Under the pieces are notes generated by a model. That model was given only the letters and a program-made list of their open reading frames with translations. It was not told the DNA's origin and did no database searches. Below, in pieces: positions 1 to 8,527 of a DNA stretch of 64,000 nucleotides; the first letter of the stretch is position 1, and every line of letters begins with the position of its first letter. The position numbers and the translations under genes are program-made. This DNA is from Candidatus Alistipes merdigallinarum (GTDB taxonomy: Bacteria > Bacteroidota > Bacteroidia > Bacteroidales > Rikenellaceae). The stretch is from the NCBI GenBank assembly GCA_019119305.1, contig DWXH01000021.1:1-64000 (forward strand), given 5' to 3'.

Positions 1-143
1 CTTGTCTCCGCCCTTTCCGCTTACTGCTTCTTCCCGAAGAAACCGATGATTGCTGTTGATAGGTGTACCTCCCCTGATCCTTATAAGCAATTGACTTTGT
101 TTTAGTTACTTTTCATCGAACTCACGTTAAATAGCCAATCTTT
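1..143. other. Left-edge intergenic stretch, possible gene tail
   Basis: No recognisable gene. The plus strand is open from the edge in frame 1 for 34 codons and closes with TAG at 103-105, so this could be the last residues of a gene lying to the left, but the residues match no family I know. The rest is AT-rich spacer downstream of the cstA stop codon. Confidence 0.2.
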
Positions 144-1571
144 TTATCCGAGTTTTGCCGGCCTGCGTTTTTTCCAGTAAAGGAAAAGTCCGAAAACAAA
201 CAGAACCACAACGGCAGCAAGGATATAAGCCAATACTTCCGAAAGGGCCAAGCCTTCGGGAGCCATCAGAATATAGGTCGTACAAACGGCCGTCATGAAC
301 AGCGCCGGAATCAACGTCACGATATAAGGCTTATTTTCTCGTGCCAAATAGACCGTCAGAGCCCATAGGGTAAAGACGGCTAAGGTCTGATTGCACCATG
401 CGAAATAGCGCCACAGGATGGAGAAATTGACATGTAAAATTATAAAACCAACTATGAACAACGGAACAGAGATGAGCAACCGTTTCAGAATCGGTTTCTG
501 ATCGACATGAAGAAAATCGGCAACGATCAATCGTGCCGAACGGAATGCCGTATCTCCCGAAGTAATCGGAGCTGCAATTACTCCCAAAACCGCCAACAGA
601 CCGCCAATCGTTCCGAGCCACTCCTTGGTTATCGAATCGACCACAATCGCCGCGTTATCGTTTCCCGAATCGGCGGCAAAAAGAGCGGCACCTGACTCAG
701 TATGGAAAAAGTAGGTCGCAGCAGCAGCCCAGATCAGCGCCACAATACCTTCTGTAACCATTGCCCCATAAAATACGGGACGGCCATATTTTTCATTGGT
801 CATGCAACGGGCCATCATAGGCGACTGCGTGGCATGGAATCCGGAGATTGCACCGCAGGCAATCGAGATAAACATCATCGGGAAAATAGGCAACCCATCG
901 GGATGGGTATTGGTCAGGCCATCGGTTATTTCGGGCAACTGAGGATGATTCCAGAAAAGCATTACCAGAATACCCACAGCCATAAAGATCAAAGCAACCG
1001 CAAATATCGGATAGATTTTTCCGATAATTTTATCGATCGGCAACAGCGTGGCCAGCACATAATAGATAAACACGATGGTCGCCCAAAATGAGAGGTCGAG
1101 GCTATCCGGCGTCAATTTGGCCAACAAACCAGCAGGTCCGGCTACGAATACCGCTCCGACCAACACCATCAACAACACGGTAAACCCGCGCATGAACTGT
1201 TTAAAATTAACGCCCAAATAGCGGCCGATCGTTTCAGGTAAACTTTCACCCCCATTCCTCAACGAGATCATTCCCGCCAGAAAATCGTGTACCGCACCGG
1301 CAAAAATAGTTCCCAGTACAATCCACAGATAGGATGCCGTTCCGAATTTCGCACCCATAATGGCTCCGAAGATCGGCCCTAGTCCGGCGATATTCAGAAA
1401 CTGAATCATAAAAACTTTCCACGTCGGCATGGGAATATAATCCACACCGTCCTGTTTGGTATATGCCGGAGTCTTCCTGCTCGGATCCGCCCCGAAAACC
1501 TTCTCGACGAATTTACCGTAAATAAAATAACCGCCGATCAGTACAAGCAATGCTATAGTAAAGGTTATCAT
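144..1571 (-). CDS. cstA: Carbon starvation protein CstA (peptide/pyruvate transporter family)
   Basis: Inner-membrane protein of 475 residues, almost entirely hydrophobic with a dozen or more predicted helices. The early motif GLGPIFGAIMG, followed by FAGAVHDFLAGMISLRNGG, is the CstA family signature. In the family these proteins import peptides or pyruvate during carbon limitation. This is the short form found in Bacteroidota, against about 700 residues for the Escherichia coli protein. A second conserved block, SGFHATQSPMMARC, lies near residues 243-256. It starts 13 nt after the osmC stop codon, so the two are probably co-transcribed. The family call is firm; the substrate is not determined by sequence. 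Confidence 0.93.
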   Translation of the reverse strand: MITFTIALLVLIGGYFIYGKFVEKVFGADPSRKTPAYTKQDGVDYIPMPTWKVFMIQFLNIAGLGPIFGAIMGAKFGTASYLWIVLGTIFAGAVHDFLAGMISLRNGGESLPETIGRYLGVNFKQFMRGFTVLLMVLVGAVFVAGPAGLLAKLTPDSLDLSFWATIVFIYYVLATLLPIDKIIGKIYPIFAVALIFMAVGILVMLFWNHPQLPEITDGLTNTHPDGLPIFPMMFISIACGAISGFHATQSPMMARCMTNEKYGRPVFYGAMVTEGIVALIWAAAATYFFHTESGAALFAADSGNDNAAIVVDSITKEWLGTIGGLLAVLGVIAAPITSGDTAFRSARLIVADFLHVDQKPILKRLLISVPLFIVGFIILHVNFSILWRYFAWCNQTLAVFTLWALTVYLARENKPYIVTLIPALFMTAVCTTYILMAPEGLALSEVLAYILAAVVVLFVFGLFLYWKKRRPAKLG

Positions 1572-1584
1572 CTTTTGGGCCTAT

Positions 1585-1992
1585 TTATTCTCCGTAATAG
1601 AAACGTATCGTCTGCTTACAGTCGGGATGCAGCGAATGAGCCACCGGACAGGTTGCTGCGGCACGCTCCAAAATCATGCGGTGTTTCGGTTCGAAATCGG
1701 TCGGAAAATGAACATCGATAACAATCTCCCCAATCCGGCGAGGCGATGCACTCATGATTTTCGTAATACTCAGCTTCGTACCCTTCAATTCGATTCCCTG
1801 TGTCTGAGCAGCAATCCCCATAAGCGTCATCATACAGCTTCCCAATGCCGTAGCCACAAGATCCGTAGGAGAAAACGCCTCGCCTTTTCCATGGTTATCT
1901 ACCGGAGCATCGGTCATAATTTTCGTTCCGGATTGAAGATGGGTAGCCTCTGTCCGAAGGTCGCCCAGATAAACAGTTTCAACAGTTGCCAT
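1585..1992 (-). CDS. OsmC/Ohr family thiol peroxidase-like protein
   Basis: A protein of 135 residues using the ATG at 1990-1992. A longer frame reaching 2022 exists, but the family alignment begins at MATVETVYLG. The two expected cysteines are present in ALGSCMMTL and ATCPVAHSL; in OsmC/Ohr proteins this pair reduces organic hydroperoxides using dithiols. The domain is a single alpha/beta OsmC fold with no signal peptide, so it is cytoplasmic. Its neighbour cstA follows 13 nt downstream. Subfamily (OsmC, Ohr or YhfA-like) is not resolved; the short length and GKGEAFSPTDLVA favour the general OsmC-like group. Confidence 0.9.
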   Translation of the reverse strand: MATVETVYLGDLRTEATHLQSGTKIMTDAPVDNHGKGEAFSPTDLVATALGSCMMTLMGIAAQTQGIELKGTKLSITKIMSASPRRIGEIVIDVHFPTDFEPKHRMILERAAATCPVAHSLHPDCKQTIRFYYGE

Positions 1993-2150
1993 AATTTTTA
2001 TTTTAGTTTGTATGTTACACATTTAAAATGGGAGTGCCGACGTCCCCACTCCATCTTCCTGCTTTCAACTCTCAAACCCGCACTCCGACCATAGCATCTC
2101 CGAAAACAACGACCGAATACACCATACCATACCCTATTTCCCCGAAAAGT

Positions 2151-2165
2151 TGTCCCTCCGGGACA
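2151..2165 (-). terminator. Weak hairpin after typA
   Basis: Perfect 6-bp inverted repeat TGTCCC/GGGACA with a 3-nt loop, 17 nt beyond the typA stop codon. Only a short T run follows on the minus strand, so this is a weak terminator candidate. Confidence 0.3.
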
Positions 2166-2181
2166 TATCGCTTGCTCCCTT

Positions 2182-3984
2182 CTACTTTCCTGCGGCCCGT
2201 TTGCGTTCCGTCTCGTTCAGAATGATCTTCCGGATCCGGATCGACTTCGGAGTAACTTCGACATACTCGTCCTCCTTGATATACTCCAACGCCTCTTCCA
2301 ACGTAAAAATTACCGGCGGAGCAATCGACACCTTTTCGTCCGAACCGCTGGCCCGCATATTGGTCAATTTTTTCGACTTGGTCAGATTGATTACAATATC
2401 GTCCTGGCGGGTACTCTCCCCTACAACCTGTCCACAATAGATCTCATCTTGAGGAGAGACAAAAAACGTTCCCCGATCCTGTAACTTATTGATCGCATAA
2501 GCATACGCCGTTCCGGTCTCCATAGCGATCAACGACCCGTTCTGACGAACCTCCATATCCCCTTTATAGGGTTCAAAACCTTTCAACCGATGCGACATGA
2601 CTGCCTCCCCGGCCGTAGCGGTCAGCAAATTGCTGCGCAGCCCGATGATTCCCCGCGACGGAATTTCAAAAACAATCCGCTGGCGATCATAAATCGTCTG
2701 CATATCGATCATCGATCCTTTTCGTTTGGTCACCAGCTCGATCACACGTCCGGAATACTCTTCCGGGATGTCAATGGTCAGCTCCTCGACCGGTTCGCAC
2801 TTCTGTCCATCGATCTCCTTGATGATGACTTTTGGCTGACCGACCTGCAGCTCATATCCCTCGCGACGCATCGTCTCGATCAAAACAGAGAGGTGCAGAA
2901 CCCCCCGTCCATAGACGACAAAACTGTCGGAAGAGGGACCTGGTTCTACCCGTAACGCCAGATTTTTCTCCAACTCCCGATCGAGCCGCTCCTTGATATG
3001 CCGCGAAGTAACGTATTTCCCTTCCCGGCCGAAGAAAGGCGAATCGTTAATCGTAAACAACATGCTCATCGTCGGCTCATCGATAGCGATCGGCTCCAAT
3101 GGCTCCGGATTCTCGAAATCACAGATCGTATCTCCAATCTCGAAACCATCGATTCCGACCAAGGCACAAATCTCACCGCACTCGACCGAATCCACTTTGG
3201 TTTTTCCCAATCCATCGAAAACCATCAGGTCTTTAATCCGGGTCTTGACCATCGTCTTCCCGTCGCGTTTGGCCAATGTGATCGGCATCCCGGCTTTCAA
3301 TTCACCCCGGGTCAGCTTGCCTATCGCGATCCGGCCGACATAGGGAGAATATTCCAACGATGTGATCAACAGTTGCGGTGTACCCTCACGCACCTCCGGA
3401 GCCGGAATATTATCGATAATGGCATCGAGCAACGGGGTAATGTCGTTGGTCCGCTCCTTCCACACATGCGACATCCATCCCTGTTTGGCGCTTCCGTAAA
3501 TCGTAACGAAATCCAACTGTTCTTCGGTCGCATTCAGCGTAAACATCAAATCGAACACCTGCTCATAAACCTCGTCCGGACGACAGTTCGGTTTATCGAC
3601 TTTGTTCACCACGACGAGCGGTTTTTTCCCGAGTGCCAACGCTTTCTGCAGCACAAAACGGGTCTGCGGCATCGTCCCCTCGAACGCATCCACAAGCAAA
3701 AGTACACCGTCCGCCATGTTCAGAACACGCTCTACCTCGCCTCCGAAATCGGAGTGTCCCGGAGTATCGATGATGTTGATCTTGTATCCCTTGTAATTTA
3801 CCGATACGTTTTTCGAAAGAATGGTAATTCCCCGTTCCCGTTCGATATCGTTGTTGTCGAGAATCAGCTCTCCTGCTTTTTCGTTGTTTCTGAACAGGTT
3901 ACCCTGAAGAATCATTTTATCGACCAGCGTGGTTTTTCCATGATCCACATGGGCGATAATCGCAATATTGCGTAATCTTTGCAT
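2182..3984 (-). CDS. typA: Ribosome-associated GTPase TypA/BipA
   Basis: Translational GTPase of 600 residues, the normal family length. The G motifs are intact: P-loop AHVDHGKTTL near the N terminus, DTPGHSDFGGEV and NKVD. EF-G-like domains III and V and the BipA-specific C-terminal domain follow, ending in a lysine/arginine-rich tail. The start at MQRLRNIAIIAHVDHGK (ATG 3982-3984) fits the family; the upstream ATG at 4003-4005 overlaps the promoter and is less likely. BipA binds the 70S ribosome and helps 50S assembly and stress or cold adaptation. It is divergent from aroB, with back-to-back promoters in 4005-4032. Confidence 0.96.
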   Translation of the reverse strand: MQRLRNIAIIAHVDHGKTTLVDKMILQGNLFRNNEKAGELILDNNDIERERGITILSKNVSVNYKGYKINIIDTPGHSDFGGEVERVLNMADGVLLLVDAFEGTMPQTRFVLQKALALGKKPLVVVNKVDKPNCRPDEVYEQVFDLMFTLNATEEQLDFVTIYGSAKQGWMSHVWKERTNDITPLLDAIIDNIPAPEVREGTPQLLITSLEYSPYVGRIAIGKLTRGELKAGMPITLAKRDGKTMVKTRIKDLMVFDGLGKTKVDSVECGEICALVGIDGFEIGDTICDFENPEPLEPIAIDEPTMSMLFTINDSPFFGREGKYVTSRHIKERLDRELEKNLALRVEPGPSSDSFVVYGRGVLHLSVLIETMRREGYELQVGQPKVIIKEIDGQKCEPVEELTIDIPEEYSGRVIELVTKRKGSMIDMQTIYDRQRIVFEIPSRGIIGLRSNLLTATAGEAVMSHRLKGFEPYKGDMEVRQNGSLIAMETGTAYAYAINKLQDRGTFFVSPQDEIYCGQVVGESTRQDDIVINLTKSKKLTNMRASGSDEKVSIAPPVIFTLEEALEYIKEDEYVEVTPKSIRIRKIILNETERKRAAGK

Positions 3985-4004
3985 AGAATGATTTTTTATC
4001 GCCA

Positions 4005-4012
4005 CAAAGGTA
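4005..4012 (-). promoter_or_regulatory. -7 box TACCTTTG for typA
   Basis: Matches the Bacteroidota consensus TAnnTTTG, 20 nt upstream of the chosen typA ATG. No clear -33 TTTG is visible. It lies only 12 nt from the opposing aroB box. Confidence 0.6.
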
Positions 4013-4024
4013 CGAAATAAAATT

Positions 4025-4032
4025 TATCTTTG
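4025..4032 (+). promoter_or_regulatory. -7 box TATCTTTG for aroB
   Basis: Exact TAnnTTTG match facing aroB, giving a leader of about 55 nt. It forms a tight divergent promoter pair with the typA box. Confidence 0.6.
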
Positions 4033-4093
4033 TACGAATGAAACAGACGCGATTACCGACACAAAATTCGGGGAAGCGGTATTTTTTTATCAG

Positions 4094-5137
4094 ATGAAAC
4101 AAGAAATCGAAGTGAAACGTCGTGACACATTGCCGTCGCGAGTCGTAGTCGGGGATGTGATCCACTCTTTAGACAACTACCTGCCTGAAGGGAAACAGGT
4201 TATCGTCATTACCGATTCGAACGTACACCGCCGCTACAAAGAGATCATCAACCGTTACGATTACTGTCTGATCGGCTTGGGCGAAACGATCAAAACTTTA
4301 CAGACTGTCGAAAAGCTCTACGGAGAACTCTTAGCCCGCGATGCCGACAGGACGACCTTCATTTTAGGGATCGGAGGAGGCATCGTCACCGACATCGCCG
4401 GATATGTAGCCTCGACCTATATGCGGGGGGTGCGGTTCGGATTCGTTGCGACCACTCTGCTCGCACAAGTGGATGCCAGTGTAGGCGGTAAAAACGGTGT
4501 CAATTTCGAAGGGTACAAAAACATGGTCGGGACCTTCAACCAGCCCGATTTCGTGTTGTGTGACCTCTCGATGCTTCGTACGCTTCCCGACCGGGAGTTC
4601 CGGGCCGGAATGGCCGAGATCATCAAGGCCGGACTGATCGCCGACCGGGAACTTTTCGAGTTGTTCGAAAATCACCCGTTCGAGATGTTCCGCAACGATC
4701 CGCAACTGCTGACGGAAGCGATAACCCGAGCTATCCGGGTAAAAGCCGACATCGTAGCGCGCGACGAACGCGAAAGCGGTGAACGCCGAAAACTCAATCT
4801 GGGCCATACGTTCGCACACGCCATCGAGAAATGCGGCAACCAACGGTTCCTACACGGAGAGGCCGTAGCCATAGGGACGGCAATGATCGCCCGTCTCTCT
4901 GCCCACTTAGGCGCCATTTCCGAACAAGATGCCGAACGGGTACGTCAGGTACTCGAACGCATGGGGCTTCCCGTCCGCTCCGAAATCGACTACAAACATC
5001 TTTTGAGAGCCCTGAAACACGACAAAAAGAAACAATCCGACTCGGTCAACTTCGTATTGATGGAGGGTATCGGCTCCTGTTCGATCCGCCGTTTTTCGTT
5101 CGGCGAAATCGACACACTGCCCAACCTGTCCCTTTAG
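4094..5137 (+). CDS. aroB: 3-dehydroquinate synthase
   Basis: Second enzyme of the shikimate pathway, converting DAHP to 3-dehydroquinate with NAD and a divalent metal. The 347-residue length is typical. Visible signatures are the NAD-binding GGGIVTDIAGYVAS, the block TLLAQVDASVGGKNGVN, and the metal-ligand regions RAGMAEIIKAGLI and LNLGHTFAHAIE with HGEAVAIG. It is monocistronic in the window and ends just before a strong bidirectional hairpin shared with gdhA. Confidence 0.96.
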   Translation: MKQEIEVKRRDTLPSRVVVGDVIHSLDNYLPEGKQVIVITDSNVHRRYKEIINRYDYCLIGLGETIKTLQTVEKLYGELLARDADRTTFILGIGGGIVTDIAGYVASTYMRGVRFGFVATTLLAQVDASVGGKNGVNFEGYKNMVGTFNQPDFVLCDLSMLRTLPDREFRAGMAEIIKAGLIADRELFELFENHPFEMFRNDPQLLTEAITRAIRVKADIVARDERESGERRKLNLGHTFAHAIEKCGNQRFLHGEAVAIGTAMIARLSAHLGAISEQDAERVRQVLERMGLPVRSEIDYKHLLRALKHDKKKQSDSVNFVLMEGIGSCSIRRFSFGEIDTLPNLSL

Positions 5138-5160
5138 AGCAAAATCCATAAAACAAAAAA

Positions 5161-5185
5161 GAGGGTCGGAAAAATTCCGACCCTC
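5161..5185. terminator. Bidirectional terminator between aroB and gdhA
   Basis: Perfect 11-bp stem GAGGGTCGGAA/TTCCGACCCTC with an AAA loop, an A-run before and a T-run after it. It serves the two convergent genes. Confidence 0.85.
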
Positions 5186-5241
5186 TTTCGTATTCGTATA
5201 TCGATCCGGGCCCGACACATAGTCCGCACCCAGATAACCGA

Positions 5242-6597
5242 CTAAACGCAACCCTGTGCCAACATGGCATTGGCCACCTTCATGAATCCTGCGATGTTCG
5301 CACCTTTCACATAGTTAACATATCCGTCGGGCTCTGTTCCGTATTTAACGCAGGCGGCGTGGATATCCTTCATGATCGAATGCAGTTTCTGATCAACCTC
5401 TTCGGGCGTCCACATCAAACGAATCGAGTTCTGAGTCATCTCAAGACCTGAAGTGGCTACACCACCCGCATTCGAAGCCTTACCCGGAGAGTAGAGCAAT
5501 TTATGTTTCTGGAAGATCGCGATGGCTTCAGGAGTAGAAGGCATGTTCGCACCCTCTGCCACGCAGATACAACCGTTGTTGACCAAAGCCTGAGCCTGTT
5601 CGCCATTCAACTCGTTCTGGGTAGCGCAGGGCAGGGCAATGTCGCACTTCACGCCCCAAGGACGTTCGCCCGGATAGTAGGTAGCTTCCGGATACTTCTC
5701 TGCGTACTCTTTGATACGGCCACGGAATACGTTTTTCAGTTCCATAACGTAAGCGAGCTTGTCGGCATCGATTCCGGTCGGATCATAGATATATCCCGAC
5801 GAATCGGAGAGCGTAACGACCTTAGCCCCCAGCTGAGTTGCCTTTTCGCAAGCATACTGAGCCACATTTCCCGATCCGGAGATCGTCACGGTTTTGCCTT
5901 GGAAGCTGTCACCGCGCGTAGCAAGCATCTCCTGAGCGAAGTAGCAGGTACCGTAACCGGTAGCTTCGGGACGCAGCGGGCTACCGCCCCATCCGAGACC
6001 CTTTCCGGTCAATGTTCCGGTAAATTCGTTGCGCAGACGTTTGTACTGTCCGAACATAAAGCCGATCTCACGACCACCTACTCCGATATCGCCGGCAGGC
6101 ACGTCGGTATTTTCACCGATATGACGTTGCAACTCGGTCATGAACGATTGGCAGAATCTCATGACTTCGTTATCGGATTTACCTTTGGGGTTGAAATCCG
6201 AACCACCTTTACCACCGCCCATCGGGAGCGTCGTCAAGCTATTTTTAAAAGTCTGCTCGAAAGCGAGGAACTTCAGGATGCTGAGGTTCACCGAAGAGTG
6301 GAAACGGATACCGCCCTTGTAAGGACCGATGGCGCTGTTCATCTCCACGCGATAGCCCTTATTGATCTCGATCTCACCCTTATCGTTGAGCCAAGGCACA
6401 CGGAACATGATCACGCGCTCGGGTTCGGCGATGCGTTCCAGAATTTTCATCTTCTGAAGCACGGGATTTTCCAGAATGTAGGGGGCCAAGGACTCTACGA
6501 CCTCCTGTACGGCTTGGTGAAACTCTTTTTCACCCGGATTTTTGGCGATCAGATTCGCCATAAAATCATCTACGTACTTTTGAACGTGTTTTTCCAT
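5242..6597 (-). CDS. gdhA: Glutamate dehydrogenase, hexameric type
   Basis: Cytoplasmic enzyme of 451 residues interconverting 2-oxoglutarate plus ammonia and glutamate. The start MEKHVQKYVDDF (ATG 6595-6597) matches the family; a 30-codon longer frame looks like leader sequence. Key motifs: substrate lysine in GPYKGGIRFH, catalytic lysine block PMGGGKGGSDFNPKG, DIGVGGREIGFMFGQYK, and the dinucleotide fold TVTISGSGNVAQ. The small hexameric type is mostly NADP-linked, but coenzyme choice is inference. It sits alone; 280 nt of spacer separates it from the upstream gene, in which I see no exact TAnnTTTG box. Confidence 0.95.
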   Translation of the reverse strand: MEKHVQKYVDDFMANLIAKNPGEKEFHQAVQEVVESLAPYILENPVLQKMKILERIAEPERVIMFRVPWLNDKGEIEINKGYRVEMNSAIGPYKGGIRFHSSVNLSILKFLAFEQTFKNSLTTLPMGGGKGGSDFNPKGKSDNEVMRFCQSFMTELQRHIGENTDVPAGDIGVGGREIGFMFGQYKRLRNEFTGTLTGKGLGWGGSPLRPEATGYGTCYFAQEMLATRGDSFQGKTVTISGSGNVAQYACEKATQLGAKVVTLSDSSGYIYDPTGIDADKLAYVMELKNVFRGRIKEYAEKYPEATYYPGERPWGVKCDIALPCATQNELNGEQAQALVNNGCICVAEGANMPSTPEAIAIFQKHKLLYSPGKASNAGGVATSGLEMTQNSIRLMWTPEEVDQKLHSIMKDIHAACVKYGTEPDGYVNYVKGANIAGFMKVANAMLAQGCV

Positions 6598-6877
6598 AGA
6601 CTTTTTATGAGTATGATATTTATAAAACCTTTTCGAGGCGTAAAAATAGTGAATAAAATTCGAACTGCCAACACCGAGCAACCGCACAAACAGCGACTTG
6701 CCCCTTCATAAACGACACCGGCAAAGCCCGGTAAATTATCAACCGGACCTCATCGGTCAAAATCGATTTCAAATAATAAGCCGGATTCAAAAATCGGAAC
6801 AAATTTTTAACTTGTAAGTCCCCGTGAAAAGAAAATAATTTTTTTTTTAATCTTTTGTGAATTCCAGATCGGCACGG
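6598..6877. other. Spacer upstream of gdhA
   Basis: AT-rich intergenic DNA of 280 nt. It must carry the gdhA promoter; the nearest candidate is an imperfect minus-strand box TATTTTTA at 6641-6648. No RNA gene or conserved structure is recognised. Confidence 0.4.
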
Positions 6878-8431
6878 CTAAATTTTAGGGTTTTCCCGTA
6901 AAAAACGTCTGCGGATGATCACTGCTACCGAAACTCCTTTTTGTTTACTCTCAAGCCATGACAAGATATCCAAATAATAGAACGTACGCTGCTCATACGG
7001 ATGATGTTCATACGGTTTCAGCCGCCCGTACAACTTATTCAGTTCCTCCTTGAGCGAAGTGGCGTAAATCGAATTGAGCCGTTTCAAAAAAGCGATAAGT
7101 TCCTTCTGAACCTCGTGCATGTCGTTCATCTTCACCAGGAACATGCAGACCGAACGCACCTGATAATCCAGATTATAATCGATCCCGGCTTCATAGGAAG
7201 CAATCAGGTTCAATATCCGGGCGAAACATTGCAGGTCACGGTGAATCCTCGCATCACGCGTACTGATGATCTTCCCCAGATAATTCATGCACTTGCGGTA
7301 ATCCCCGTTCCCGAAATAGAGGCAAGCGATTTTGTAATAAAAAACCATCCGATGATGGATGTTCAGTTGGGTCGAATAACTGCGGATATAGTCTTCCACC
7401 TCAGGAATAATCTGGATCCCTTCGGCGAATGTACCCTCCCAAAAGTGACGGTTGATTTTATTGATGTAATACACCTGCAAAAAAAACATCCGCGCCGTTT
7501 CGTTGATGCTGCCGATCGCATCGGCTTCGTTTTCGAATTGGGAAAAACGCTGCATGAAACGTCGGTAGCTACGTAACATATACAACCCTTCGAGCAAACG
7601 GGAATACCCCCTCAGGTAGGAGTCGTACATCAGGGTCTTCATGTGCGGGGCGCTATCAAAAAGCTTCAGCCAGCGGCAAACATTCCGGTAACAGGCCAAC
7701 ATGTCATGACGGATATAATTATACCATGCCTGCGCCTCACAAAAATAGATGTGCTCCAGAAACGAGAACTGACAATTATTGTACTTGGCCAAAACACCCC
7801 CGAAAGCCTGCTCGATCAGATCCAGATCCCGTTGTGTCCGCGCATAACCCAACTGCAGGTAGAGTGCATACAACTGGGAACAGGCATTTGACAATTCGTT
7901 GATGTTTGCTATTTTTGCACTCAGTTCGGCTACCTGTCGGCTGGCCGCCCCACTCTTCACGATCAAACCGCGGGTAACATCCTGCGTATTGAGCATCCGT
8001 TGGAACTCGATGATCTCTATCGCCGTAGTATGTTGTTCGTATAACAGAGCCTGTTCCTTGGCCTTCTCCAAAATTTTGATCGACTGCCGAAACAAACCTT
8101 TGTTATAAAGAATTCGGGCAAAATCGATCTGCTCCCTCAACTGCATCGGTACGGTTCGCTGTACGTCAAGCAGACGGATACTCACTAAGATTTGTTTATA
8201 CAGATGCGCCTTCATATTGGGCAACTGCTCTTTTTTGATCGGACAACGTTGCAGGATTTTGGCTTCGTCATACTCCTCCAGCGTATCCATACAATCGAAC
8301 AGAGAGATGAACTTGGCCTCCTGGTTTCCTGACAAACGGGTAGCATAAAGCTTGAAATTCCGTTTTTCGGCCTTGCTCATACTCCGGATCAAATCGAATA
8401 CCGGTTCCTGTTTTCCACTCAACACATTCAT
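6878..8431 (-). CDS. Conserved protein of unknown function, helical repeats
   Basis: A 517-residue soluble protein with no signal peptide. Its sequence is almost wholly alpha-helical, rich in Tyr, Leu, Arg and Gln, with aromatic-containing helix pairs such as the stretch around QIDFARILYNKGLFRQSIKILEKA that resemble degenerate TPR units. No catalytic motif is recognised. I believe similar proteins occur widely in Bacteroidales, but I cannot assign a function. It has its own promoter (box at 8456-8463) and is divergent from purM with less than 100 nt between them. The start MNVLSGKQEPVFDL fits the promoter spacing. Scaffold or protein-interaction role is only inference. Confidence 0.75.
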   Translation of the reverse strand: MNVLSGKQEPVFDLIRSMSKAEKRNFKLYATRLSGNQEAKFISLFDCMDTLEEYDEAKILQRCPIKKEQLPNMKAHLYKQILVSIRLLDVQRTVPMQLREQIDFARILYNKGLFRQSIKILEKAKEQALLYEQHTTAIEIIEFQRMLNTQDVTRGLIVKSGAASRQVAELSAKIANINELSNACSQLYALYLQLGYARTQRDLDLIEQAFGGVLAKYNNCQFSFLEHIYFCEAQAWYNYIRHDMLACYRNVCRWLKLFDSAPHMKTLMYDSYLRGYSRLLEGLYMLRSYRRFMQRFSQFENEADAIGSINETARMFFLQVYYINKINRHFWEGTFAEGIQIIPEVEDYIRSYSTQLNIHHRMVFYYKIACLYFGNGDYRKCMNYLGKIISTRDARIHRDLQCFARILNLIASYEAGIDYNLDYQVRSVCMFLVKMNDMHEVQKELIAFLKRLNSIYATSLKEELNKLYGRLKPYEHHPYEQRTFYYLDILSWLESKQKGVSVAVIIRRRFLRENPKI

Positions 8432-8455
8432 GACCTTCTATTACACATACACAAG

Positions 8456-8463
8456 CAAAATTA
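8456..8463 (-). promoter_or_regulatory. -7 box TAATTTTG for the helical-repeat gene
   Basis: Exact TAnnTTTG match, 24 nt upstream of the start codon at 8431. Confidence 0.55.
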
Positions 8464-8493
8464 TTAAAAAATAGAGATAAACGGAAATTTCGC

Positions 8494-8501
8494 TATCTTT
8501 G
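8494..8501 (+). promoter_or_regulatory. -7 box TATCTTTG for purM
   Basis: Exact consensus match, 26 nt upstream of the purM ATG and only 30 nt from the opposing box. Confidence 0.6.
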
Positions 8502-8527
8502 TCAAAATATTATATAGGTATCTTATC

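Noticed and set aside
2998-3975. Open frame of 325 codons opposite typA
   Set aside because: It is wholly antisense to a well-conserved GTPase gene and its translation resembles no family.
6598-6687. Longer gdhA frame
   Set aside because: The extra 30 residues are not found in the enzyme family and look like leader DNA.
5503-6711. Open frame of 402 codons opposite gdhA
   Set aside because: Antisense shadow of a strongly conserved enzyme gene; no domain or start signal of its own.
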